Below are positions 53,186 to 61,731 of a DNA stretch of 64,000 nt, piece after piece. The notes under the pieces were generated by a model that was not told the origin of the DNA, made no database searches, and was given only the letters and a program-made list of their open reading frames with translations. The position numbers were made by a program, and so were the translations under genes. The stretch comes from Trichomonas vaginalis G3 (taxonomy: Eukaryota > Parabasalia > Trichomonadida > Trichomonadidae). Numbering within the stretch: the stretch's first letter is position 1; every line of letters starts with the position of its first letter. Location of the stretch: NCBI RefSeq assembly GCF_026262505.1, contig NC_067206.1, positions 26,861,896-26,925,895 of the forward strand. Reading direction: 5' to 3'.

Positions 53186-53382
53186 ATACATTTAGATCGA
53201 CAAGAGTGTATTGTGCACTCTTGTCGGTCAAACTTCCGCATTCAAGTTATGAATGCGGAAGAGTGTCTCATTCTGGGAGACATGCAGTGACAATGTCTCC
53301 CGGAATGAGACATGCAGACCGACAAGAGTGCACAATACACTCTTGTCGGTCGAAGTTTTGCAATCGCGTTGTGATTGCAAAA
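53186..53382. repeat. right-side hairpin modules with a variant stem
   Basis: From the arm outward: A (53195-53229), C, B, A (ending about 53350), then a hairpin TTTTGCAATC / GATTGCAAAA (53356-53365 / 53373-53382). The last one occupies the position of C but has a different stem sequence with pairing kept, a possible compensatory variant. Confidence 0.8.
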
Positions 53383-53504
53383 GATTGTGCTATTCCTGCA
53401 TATTTTCTACGAGCCTGCTTCATAAAATTGAATCCTTCTATCCAAATTAAATGCGATTTCGCTAATCTTTCATCTAAAATCACTAATCAGAAGCATATTG
53501 CAAG

Positions 53505-53655
53505 TTAACTTGAACCGGCATGTTCCTCCTATCCTGTCTTTCAGTTCTTTCTATCAGCCATGGTTCACAAGGAGGAGAGCTTTGCGCACAATCAAACAGA
53601 AGATTGCGGCAGAGGAACCGGGAAGAGAGCAGCTTGAAGCGGTAAGCTGTTTTCA
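53505..53655 (+). ncRNA. GC-rich island 1, candidate structured RNA (unproven)
   Basis: About 150 bp with GC near 50% in an AT-rich setting. It contains AGCTTTGCGCA (53577-53587), the same 11 bases that open many U4 snRNAs, but the rest does not fit U4 as I know it. A hairpin CAGCTT/AAGCTG lies at 53631-53650. A plus-strand peptide (RRALRTIKQKIAAEEPGREQ) is also open here, so a protein-coding remnant remains an alternative. Confidence 0.3.
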
Positions 53656-53718
53656 AGTCTTTAGTTAACAAACTTTAACAAAAGACATCTAAAAAATTTG
53701 AAATAATTGCAAAATAAT

Positions 53719-53875
53719 GCCGTCAGGTAATGCGCACCTAAGGGAGGTGTTTTGCGGGAGCTGGGGGTATCTTGGTGAGTACTCAGGAGGCCAAGAAGGG
53801 CACCCCAACCGACATTTTGCTGACGCATTGTGTAAGCAACCATTCTGATAACCTCTCAAACCGTCGGGACAAAAT
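53719..53875 (+). ncRNA. GC-rich island 2, candidate structured RNA (unproven)
   Basis: GC-rich block with nested complementary pairs: GGGGT (53764-53768) with ACCCC (53802-53806), CTTGG (53771-53775) with CCAAG (53791-53795), and AATGCG (near 53734) with CGCATT (near 53825). A 60-codon minus-strand open frame also crosses it. No known RNA family is recognised; an RNA gene is suggested by composition and pairing only. Confidence 0.3.
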
Positions 53876-53880
53876 AATTT

Positions 53881-54929
53881 ATGAAATTATAAGTCATCTT
53901 TCTAATACATATTTTTGGAAGGGCGTAAGATACGCCAACTGAAATATATTATTAAATATGAGAAAATCGCTCAACAAAAAAACAATTCTTTCAAAAAGTT
54001 TGACATTGATCTTTCTAATACATATCCTATGGAAGGAGTTTACATTCACAAAATAAAAACCAGTTCAAAATCTTATTACTCCTTGAATTAAAATCATTTA
54101 ATTTCAAATCCATTCCAAATCCTTAAATCTGTATTAAAATCATTTTTCCAACAACTAACACAATACAAATTACATTTCCATATATCTTCTTGTCCATTTT
54201 AATTTTTTATCTCATTTTATTTAATTTTATTTAAAGAATATAGACATCGAAATCCTTTACACATAGTTATATAAAAGTCAAATACATAATAAATTCTTAA
54301 TTCTAGAGATATCTCAAAATCTCATTTTTTTAATTTAAAATACCTTTCATTTTTCACAGTACTATCACAACAAACAAGCCATTTACTAATTAACACATAT
54401 AAGAAAAATATCAAATTACAAAACAACTTTCAATATCATTCGCATCGAATTCTATTTTTTCATAATTATCAACTACATGTTATTATATAATATATGTCGG
54501 CGCATATTCCACTCTATACAAGTGTCAGACACACTCACACAAAGCTGTGAGATTCATACCTCTATCAGTAGGACTTCTCAAATCAAGAACACATATGTTT
54601 CACTATCGCACATCTGTGTAGGATCTAATTAACCCTTTGGACTGGTACTTCAAAATTTGATAATTTGATAATTTCATGTGATATCATCATTTGCCTTTAA
54701 AACAACTGTGCGTTAAACTAGACGCGTTTCTCTATCATAATGCAAAATATCAAAGTTTGGGAGACTCCCAAAGCGTCTGAAACTGATCATAAGGGTGAAA
54801 AACCGTTTTCCAGAAGTTGGGAACGTAGGGTATTTCATATAATTGCGTCATTTTACGTGGACGCGTAAAATTAGGAGGAAAATCTGACACAAAACAAAAA
54901 ATTAGCTTTGCAATCAATAAATATAAAAA
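53881..54929. other. 1-kb intergenic, nothing recognised
   Basis: AT-rich. One direct repeat is visible (CTTTCTAATACATAT at about 53899 and 54012). No gene recognised. Confidence 0.5.
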
Positions 54930-56270
54930 TTATTTTGGTTCAAGATAAGTTTTTGCTCTTGGATAGTACTTAGTTATTACATTATTCTCGATATATCTTT
55001 CGTATACGAAATAAGTCTTCTTATCCTTATATTTTCCGTAAAACGCAATTTTCTTTTTTTCTTCAATGTCAAAATCAATAAATTCACGTGAAGGAATAGT
55101 TATTTCTGGCCATCTTTTATTTTCTACTGCACTTAATACGTATGAAAGTGTCTCGTTGAAGATTTCTAACTCAATTTTCCCTCCTGTTAATTTAGTTCTG
55201 TTGATATGATCAGAAGCAACGTAGTACATCCATATTCCGAGTGAATGAGCTATTGCTATGCATGGGGAGTTGCATGCTCTCGAATCTATAAGCAAAAGTC
55301 CGCAATTTGGATGCATAAAAATCATATTAAACGAAGCGGAGCCTGTTGCACTCACGAAAACCTTTGTACGTGAAAATTGCTTCATAGAATTTGAGATATT
55401 GAACACGTAATCTGATGCAAGGAACGTCCAATTGTATTTATTATAAAAATCTTTGGTGAAATTAAATAATTCGTCCATATTTTTGACGTATCCCCAATTG
55501 TTCTTTTCTTTATTGATGAATACGTACTCTGTTGGCACTATATCCGTTAAATTATTCACTTTATATATTAAATCATGAATATCTCTGAAAGAAACTTGAA
55601 GACTGGATACAGGATAACTTGCAACAGCAATGTAAAGATCTTTCACAAAGATCCATTCTTCATTTAACTCATGAACATGATTTGGATCGAAACCTAAAAT
55701 TGTCATGAACTGTTTGATCTGTGACTCATTAGATCGTATGAAAATCTCCGAACCTTTGAGTATTTCGCTTGGAATACTTAGTATTCCACCAATCATATCT
55801 TGAATAACGTGGCCAAACTGCGGATGATAGCAAAATCCAACAACAGCTTTATCGTATATTTGAAGGGTATGATTTATGAATGGTAATATTTTCCAAGGAA
55901 ATAAAATATCTGTTGGCATGTAAAATTCTCCGCCAAAAGTTCGAATTCCTTGTCTACTTACGTCACAAAATATGTAATGCTGAAGAATCGAATGTTGAAA
56001 TGCAAGAGAATTGTTATCATAATTTACAGATTCGTTTGTGAATGTATTATTTGATAATAAAACTCGGCCTGTGTAAATTCTTTCATTTAGTGTAAAATTG
56101 TGAATCATTTCTACTTGTTGATATCGCTTTTTATACATAATTTTCCTTGGATGGTATGAAAGTGCTCGATTTATTGGTCCTTGATTAACAATAGAAGTGC
56201 AAATAATCAATGCTAAGAGTATTATTATTGAAATTTCGTTGAATGCACTCCGGAAAGTGCGTATCAACAT
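54930..56270 (-). CDS. GT61 (DUF563)-like glycosyltransferase, type II membrane protein, 446 residues
   Basis: The start at ATG 56270 (MLIRTFRSAFNE) is followed by a single membrane anchor (IIILLALIICTSIVNQ, residues about 13-29), giving Golgi type II topology. The lumenal part has GT61 landmarks: GFCYHPQFGHVIQDMIGGIL (the HxxGH-type region), FVSATGSASFNMIFMHPNCG (the GAxLxNxxFM-type nucleotide-sugar region) and LLLIDSRAC. N-glycosylation sequons are frequent (NETL, NRTK, NLTD). GT61 enzymes transfer xylose, GlcNAc or related sugars to proteins or glycans; the substrate here is unknown. A fragment of a sister gene lies in the element at 52552. The stop is TAA, followed by TTTTTAT. Confidence 0.75.
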   Translation of the reverse strand: MLIRTFRSAFNEISIIILLALIICTSIVNQGPINRALSYHPRKIMYKKRYQQVEMIHNFTLNERIYTGRVLLSNNTFTNESVNYDNNSLAFQHSILQHYIFCDVSRQGIRTFGGEFYMPTDILFPWKILPFINHTLQIYDKAVVGFCYHPQFGHVIQDMIGGILSIPSEILKGSEIFIRSNESQIKQFMTILGFDPNHVHELNEEWIFVKDLYIAVASYPVSSLQVSFRDIHDLIYKVNNLTDIVPTEYVFINKEKNNWGYVKNMDELFNFTKDFYNKYNWTFLASDYVFNISNSMKQFSRTKVFVSATGSASFNMIFMHPNCGLLLIDSRACNSPCIAIAHSLGIWMYYVASDHINRTKLTGGKIELEIFNETLSYVLSAVENKRWPEITIPSREFIDFDIEEKKKIAFYGKYKDKKTYFVYERYIENNVITKYYPRAKTYLEPK

Positions 56271-56273
56271 CAA

Positions 56274-56636
56274 AAAATAATTTTTTAGAATTTGGGGAGA
56301 AAAAAAAAAGTTGAATAAGAAAGAACCTGTTTATAGTTTAGGCTTACATGGACAAGCCATTTCCTTCACATTATGTAAATGCATAACAAGGACATTCGCA
56401 TCCTGAAAGATCAGGAATTTTAAAAGAAAGGGTGTATTGATTCATTGAGTTTTAAAAAAAGGCACATTCATGAAATGTGACACACATCTTCGTTTTCATA
56501 GTGTGACAGATAATTTCATTTCTACATCATACACTCCGCTGATTTTAAAAAAAGGAGAGACATTTTTGTTTTGTTCTTACAATGAATAATAGAATAAATG
56601 AATGCAATAATAAATGTATTAAAAATAAAAAGTATT
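56274..56636. other. intergenic, nothing recognised
   Basis: AT-rich spacer upstream of the glycosyltransferase and downstream of the capping-enzyme homologue. Nothing recognised. Confidence 0.5.
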
Positions 56637-58265
56637 TTATTTAGCATATGATTTCATTTTTGCTCTTTCGAGTTCTTCTTGAACATACTGCGGCTTTAGA
56701 AGGATCTTATCAATTTTCCTTTTGAGCATATCAAAATTCAAAGGAGGTTTTCTTGTTTCAAGAATTGTATTTGTTAAATGATCACCATCCATTGCTCTTT
56801 TAGAACTACTCAATGACAGCATTTCCCATTTATTTGTCATTCTGTTATAGATAATATCGATGAGACACTCATTATATTTTGCGAATTCTTTTGTAGGATG
56901 ATCGAAAATAACAAATTGCTTTTCATCGTTATCAACACCATAAAAAGTACCCAGCAAAATATTAAGTTCTACAGTGATAATCAATGGATTATTTTCGTCA
57001 TACAAGTATTCAGTGCTTCCGTATCTTCCATCCTTTGATTTAAACAAAATTGATGAATCTTGTACTTCGAAATTTTGTTTCAAGAAATCCAAATATTTCA
57101 ATCTACAATATTTTCTTATGCGAACATCAAAGTCATTACTAATATGAACAAATTGATTCTCATCTATCTTTCGCTGCCTGTTTGCTAATATTTGGTCAAT
57201 AAGATTAGCCCTTTCTGCAAAAGGAAGTGACATTGTTGAACTTGCTTCATTATTTATGATATCAACAAACATAATTTGCAATTTGTTTTTACTTGGATCA
57301 TGCCATATAATACCTTCGAAAATTGAATAAAGCATTGTTTCGTTACTACTATTTAACGGTGGCATGTAAAGATTGACTTTTCTGACCCAATTTTGTTCAC
57401 CAATAATAAAACAACAACTTAATTTGAATAGAAGATAAACATGAACTCCTTTTGCATCTTCCATGATCCAAAATATGTCTTTCTCGTTAGCAATATCCTT
57501 TAATGAGTATCTATCAAAATTCAAACGTTCTTTTTTAACAGTTAAATTCGATTCTACATCTTTCTTGATGTTTGCTTCATCAATAGGATCCAAAGCAACT
57601 CCAACAGATTTAATTAATGGATCAATTTCTTTTGTATTTAATTTCAATCGGCTTTCGTCGAATTCAACACGAATCATGTCAACACTAACAGGAATTTCAT
57701 GTTTTTGGACTGGTTCAACAATTTTGTCTTCAGATTGTTTTTGAGTTTGAATTAAATTTTGATCAATTAATTTTTCCGAAAAATACTGCAATGTTAGATT
57801 GTCAACCAGCATTTCTCCATATAAAGATTGTAATGATATTAAATATTTTGGTTTTCTGAAGCTTAATCCATGAACAGCTTGAATTTGCTGTTTGAAACTT
57901 TGTGCTGTGAATCCTCCTTCTTCTATTAGCCATCTGCACATCATATAAAGACAAATATCATCACCATGAGCTGAGCAAACACCAATTCTTGAAATATTTT
58001 TTGGATTTGACAAAAGAAAATCAAAAACAGTTGTTTTAAATTCAGAATAATGGGCTCCAGAAGGAACTATTCCCTTTGGAATCTTGATGACTTTAATTTG
58101 CATTTGTACATTTGGTGGGAAAGTTAATTCTCTATGAGTTAGATAAATCAAAAGTGGTGGAACTAACGAATCAGTAAGAATATTTCGAATTTCGCGTAAA
58201 GGGGTGCTATCAGGAGGAAGATATGAAAATATTACAAAGTTAGAATTTAGTATTGATGAAGCCAA
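56637..58265 (-). CDS. degenerate two-domain mRNA capping enzyme homologue, 542 residues
   Basis: The whole metazoan-type layout is visible: an RNA triphosphatase-like N-domain (LLIYLTHRELTF, ISRIGVCSAHGDDICLYMMC, then EEGGFTAQSFKQQIQAVHG ... LQSLYG) and a guanylyltransferase-like domain (WIMEDAKGVHVYLLF, LYSIFEGIIWHD, LQIMFVDIINNE, SLPFAERANLIDQIL) with a C-terminal OB-like end (TNKWEMLSLSSSKRAMDGD). But the phosphatase loop HCxxGxxR is replaced by CSAHGDDI (no nucleophile Cys/Arg pair), the KxDG lysine motif is replaced by DAKG, and the C-terminal arginines of motif VI are gone. The frame opens at 58265 with TTG; no ATG occurs before 58103. It may be a catalytically dead paralogue or regulator, or a gene losing function although its frame is intact. 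Confidence 0.6.
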   Translation of the reverse strand: MASSILNSNFVIFSYLPPDSTPLREIRNILTDSLVPPLLIYLTHRELTFPPNVQMQIKVIKIPKGIVPSGAHYSEFKTTVFDFLLSNPKNISRIGVCSAHGDDICLYMMCRWLIEEGGFTAQSFKQQIQAVHGLSFRKPKYLISLQSLYGEMLVDNLTLQYFSEKLIDQNLIQTQKQSEDKIVEPVQKHEIPVSVDMIRVEFDESRLKLNTKEIDPLIKSVGVALDPIDEANIKKDVESNLTVKKERLNFDRYSLKDIANEKDIFWIMEDAKGVHVYLLFKLSCCFIIGEQNWVRKVNLYMPPLNSSNETMLYSIFEGIIWHDPSKNKLQIMFVDIINNEASSTMSLPFAERANLIDQILANRQRKIDENQFVHISNDFDVRIRKYCRLKYLDFLKQNFEVQDSSILFKSKDGRYGSTEYLYDENNPLIITVELNILLGTFYGVDNDEKQFVIFDHPTKEFAKYNECLIDIIYNRMTNKWEMLSLSSSKRAMDGDHLTNTILETRKPPLNFDMLKRKIDKILLKPQYVQEELERAKMKSYAK

Positions 58266-58816
58266 AATACTGTCACTTTTTAGGAATTTGTCTCAATAAT
58301 CAAATTGGTAAACAGATCAAGAAAATATAATATTCTTTTTGCCAAAACGATCTGAAACGTTAAGCGTTTTTAAAAGTGTTTATCTTGTTTGTAATTTTTT
58401 TTTTCGGCTGGAATAATTTCATACATTCTTCCTAATAACACCCATTTATGTGATATCTTTAGGGATATTTAGAATAGGTATTGACGTCAAGTGTTTATAT
58501 TTATTAAAAAAAATAAAAAATAAAAATAAATGTACAAACATTTTTCTTGCCTTGTGGCTGGTAAACTTAATAAAGAACGGCTACGTTTACCTTATGTATT
58601 TGCAACCAGAAACTATGACGGGGATTATGTTCCTTCGTGATATTCTTGACTGATGAATATTAGTTATAATTAATTAAAATATTCACAAAATATGCATTAA
58701 TACTTTTGGAAAATGGTAACTATATGGCAGCTCAATTGACTGTTATTCTTAATCAAATTGAATACTCATTCAATTCATTTGAATTTTCGATATTTTGAAT
58801 TTGATCTCAAAATCAA
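58266..58816. other. intergenic between divergent genes
   Basis: AT-rich. A plus-strand TCACTTTTTAGG at 58273 looks like an initiator, but its orientation does not serve the gene at 58265. A stretch at 58526-58650 (NIFLALWLVNLIKNGYVYLM) is open but unrecognised. Confidence 0.4.
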
Positions 58817-58827
58817 TCATTTTTTCA
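58817..58827 (+). promoter_or_regulatory. initiator of the acyltransferase-like gene
   Basis: TCATTTTTTCA at 58817-58827, 9 bases before ATG 58836. It fixes the start downstream of an in-frame open stretch from 58758. Confidence 0.6.
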
Positions 58828-58835
58828 TTTGTAGA

Positions 58836-60098
58836 ATGTCTATTCAGAGACGTTTAGCAGACAACATTGATACAATGTGGATGAAGTCAAATACCAATGT
58901 AGTTGGTGTATGGAAATTCAATTCCGAAAATGACCGAGATTCGAATCTCGAAAAATTATGTAAGTCATTTGCTGGTTTACATTCCCACTTTGAAAATAAT
59001 CACATTATATTCGAAAAGAGAGATGTTCCAGTCTTCAAAGTTCCAGATGCAATAAAGAATTTAGATGAAATTGCAGATTATGTTGACCTACACTGTACAA
59101 GACCATTGACAACAGCATTATCATCTATAGCAATTGCTGAAGACGCGATTGCCATTGTAGGAAGCCATTGCGTTTTGGATGGCGGTACATTGACATACTT
59201 AAATAACTTGATGGTACAGAACTTACCAATTCCAGAGATTGGAATTAATCCATCCACATACGAACCTTTCATAGAGAAGATCAATTCAATGAATTATTAT
59301 CTTCCTCCAATTCCATGCGATGAAAAAGCAGTCAGATTTTCAACCAAAGATCCACAACGTCTTGCTACAACACCATATATCATGTCTATGCGCGAACATC
59401 TCAAAATTAACGACTTTCAAGTTTACAGTCAAAAAGATAAGAAGTTACACGGCTTCACAGAGTCTATGTTCTCTTCAATGATCCTATCTATGTCTGCCTT
59501 TAATGGAAAATTCGATAAGACAGGATTATGGGAAGTGTTTGGAACCAGACCGCACGCAGAGAAAGGATATAAACTTACACAAGGACAATATTTCTCAAAT
59601 TTCAATGTTTATGCCGAAAACGTCACGGAAAATGACAATGTACAAACTTTGATGTCAAAACTCCGTGAGCACATGAACTACCAGATCAAAAGAGGAGCAC
59701 CATGGGCATCATTAAGAGGATACAGAGACAATCACTTTGATGGAAAGATTCAAGAAGGTACTTTCACTGTACTGTCATCTATTGGTGAATTCAAAACAGG
59801 TGGACCAGTCAAAGATTTCTTGCTCCAAACAACAGGAAATGGAGAATATGGACCAAGTCTTAACATTCTTTCGTACAATGTTAAGAAACCAAATGATAAT
59901 GATTTCTATTTTGTTCACTCTCATTCTCCACAATATTTCAGTTTCAGGGAATCAAAAGCATGGATTAATTCCGTTAAATATGCTGTTTCAAAAATTAATC
60001 CACAAACTAAGATTGGCGATGCTGTTGCAGAATTGACAGATTTCCAGAAACAAATCATGAAGAAATATGATACTGTTGCAAAGAGTATCAAGTTTTAA
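58836..60098 (+). CDS. CoA-dependent acyltransferase-fold protein (condensation/alcohol-acetyltransferase type), 420 residues
   Basis: The protein carries SHCVLDGGTLTYL at about residue 106, the HxxxDG catalytic motif of CoA-dependent acyltransferases (condensation domains, WS/DGAT, PapA-type). The second half has the DFGWG-equivalent region less clear, with SYNVKKPNDNDFYFVHSHSP strands expected for this fold. It would acylate an alcohol or amine from acyl-CoA; the substrate cannot be told. Start chosen at MSIQRRLADN (58836) because the initiator TCATTTTTTCA lies just upstream. Stop reads TAAACA. No signal peptide, so cytosolic. Confidence 0.65.
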   Translation: MSIQRRLADNIDTMWMKSNTNVVGVWKFNSENDRDSNLEKLCKSFAGLHSHFENNHIIFEKRDVPVFKVPDAIKNLDEIADYVDLHCTRPLTTALSSIAIAEDAIAIVGSHCVLDGGTLTYLNNLMVQNLPIPEIGINPSTYEPFIEKINSMNYYLPPIPCDEKAVRFSTKDPQRLATTPYIMSMREHLKINDFQVYSQKDKKLHGFTESMFSSMILSMSAFNGKFDKTGLWEVFGTRPHAEKGYKLTQGQYFSNFNVYAENVTENDNVQTLMSKLREHMNYQIKRGAPWASLRGYRDNHFDGKIQEGTFTVLSSIGEFKTGGPVKDFLLQTTGNGEYGPSLNILSYNVKKPNDNDFYFVHSHSPQYFSFRESKAWINSVKYAVSKINPQTKIGDAVAELTDFQKQIMKKYDTVAKSIKF

Positions 60099-60657
60099 AC
60101 ATTTTAATGATCTATCTTTAATAATATCTTTTTCACAAAATATTAAAATCAAATTTGAAATAATTTTGAGTTAGGTCATCATAATACAATGGTACAAATA
60201 AACATTCACATATTATGAGCCATTAGTTTTTTCATGTGTTCATATTGTTAACATATGCATTTGGGAATAAATTGACAATTGAAAAAAAATATTTCAAGAT
60301 TTCGGATAAACATCTATACTTTTATGCTAATGTAAAAAGACATTCTCACGACCATAAAAGCAAACTTAAAAAATGAAGAATTTCAACAAATTATATTGAA
60401 ACTATATCAGAGCTTCGGTTATTGAAATAGCATAATTGGATGACATTATTGTTAAATCTCCAAAAAAATTCATCAATACGAATTATTCTTTTTGTTTCTC
60501 CAAAATTCTGAAAATCTATCGTTAATCATCTATGGTTTTAAGAATATAAAGGAAACTGGTATTTAAAGCATAATTTTTTAGAAACGCATATGTTTATTCA
60601 ATTCGATACAAATTTCAAACAATCGACTTTAAAAATTTCAATTAAATTTTTTTCAGT
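60099..60657. other. intergenic, nothing recognised
   Basis: AT-rich spacer between co-directional genes. Nothing recognised except the initiator-like TCATTCCT at 60658 at its right edge. Confidence 0.5.
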
Positions 60658-60665
60658 TCATTCCT

Positions 60666-61331
60666 ATGCTTTCGTCTCCAAGCAAGTTTGCAGCAAATGT
60701 TCTTCTCTTCAATGCCAGTTCTAGAAAGAACAACAACACCGTTACCATCCTTAAAGCAATTAAGGAAGGTGTTGAATCAGTTGGAAAAACTGCAGAAATT
60801 GTTCATTTAGACAAATTGAAGTTCCATGGATGCCAAGGATGCCTTCAATGCAAGAGACCAAATGCCCCTGCATCTTGTATCATTAAAGATGATGCCACAA
60901 AGTATATCGAGCAACTTAAGAACGCCGATGCTTTTGTTATTGGATCACCGGTTTACTTTGGAAATCTCACTGGTCCATTTTATAGTTTCTTCCAGCGGTT
61001 TTTATATTGCCATTTCAATTATTGCGAAGAAAAGCGCTCGAACCTTACACGCCCAGTAAAAACTGGACTTGTATATACCTGCGGAGCTCCACAGAGTATG
61101 TTTGAAAGAATTTATGCTCCACAATTCCAACATAATAAAGATTACCTTGAGATGGTATTCAAAGGCAAGTGCCAAGTTCTTGTCAACTACTTCCAACTTC
61201 TAACCAAAGATGTTTCTAAGTTGTGGGTCCCTGGTGAGCCAAATGACCTCAAGAAGAAGTGGTTTGAAGAACATCAGGAAAACATCTTAAAGCAAGCATT
61301 CGACATGGGAGTTAGTCTCGCTTCCGAATAA
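60666..61331 (+). CDS. iron-sulfur flavoprotein (Isf-type, flavodoxin-like), probably hydrogenosomal, 221 residues
   Basis: The flavodoxin-like fold begins NVLLFNASSRKNNNTVTILK, the FMN phosphate loop, and continues with GSPVYFGNLTGPFYSFFQR near the isoalloxazine. The compact cysteine motif GCQGCLQCKRPNAPASC (Cx2Cx2Cx8C) matches Isf proteins, which hold a 4Fe-4S cluster and reduce oxygen, peroxide or nitro-compounds; such proteins are known from trichomonad hydrogenosomes. The first residues (MLSSPSKFAANV) look like a short hydrogenosomal leader. Start at 60666, 6-8 bases after TCATTCC. Stop TAAATAG. It could alternatively be an NADPH-dependent FMN reductase, but the cysteines favour Isf. Confidence 0.8.
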   Translation: MLSSPSKFAANVLLFNASSRKNNNTVTILKAIKEGVESVGKTAEIVHLDKLKFHGCQGCLQCKRPNAPASCIIKDDATKYIEQLKNADAFVIGSPVYFGNLTGPFYSFFQRFLYCHFNYCEEKRSNLTRPVKTGLVYTCGAPQSMFERIYAPQFQHNKDYLEMVFKGKCQVLVNYFQLLTKDVSKLWVPGEPNDLKKKWFEEHQENILKQAFDMGVSLASE

Positions 61332-61731
61332 ATAGATTAAAATAATTTTCTTAACTATTTTCATGAAAACATCATTGTTTAAGTATCAGTTCCAAACATC
61401 TATAACAAACGAGATTTTTCATATCGCATTGATCAGTAATGAAATTATAACGTTCATACTCTATAAACCAATCTTCAATTCCTCAAAAATAAGGAAAAAA
61501 TAACTGTTGATTATGTTTATTAAACGAAAATTTTTGTCAATCATCTAATGTAGATCCAAATGGTCAATTCCTCCATCTTTACAATGCCAAGATAAAATTA
61601 AATAAATATACACTTACTTTCTTTAAGGAACTATGAAATCAAATGCTGTTAACACTTTCCTATTTTAGGAAAAGGTAGAATTGAAAAATTCATAGTAGCA
61701 AAAAACTCTTTTTTTATATACAAACAAAAAT
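61332..61731. other. intergenic between convergent gene ends
   Basis: AT-rich, no gene recognised. Confidence 0.5.

Larger units (their letters stand above)
51802..53382. mobile_element. inverted-repeat element built of hairpin modules (foldback-type candidate)
   Basis: Two inverted arms (52046-52444 and 52832-53229, about 399 bp, nearly identical) flank a 387-bp centre. Outside the arms stand hairpin modules: left A-B-C-A-B-C then the arm; right, from the arm outward, C-B-A and a variant hairpin. A is GACCGACAAGAGTG / CACTCTTGTCGGTC; B is a 20-bp stem on ATGTCTCC...GAGACA; C is CTTCCGCATTCA / TGAATGCGGAAG. Both arms carry the same 62-residue open frame (MFISLCDAYFHDLTAEIESA). No transposase is present. 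Confidence 0.65.

Noticed and set aside
53577-53655. U4 snRNA gene
   Set aside because: Only the first 11 bases match; the U4 stem II partner, kink-turn and Sm site are not seen.
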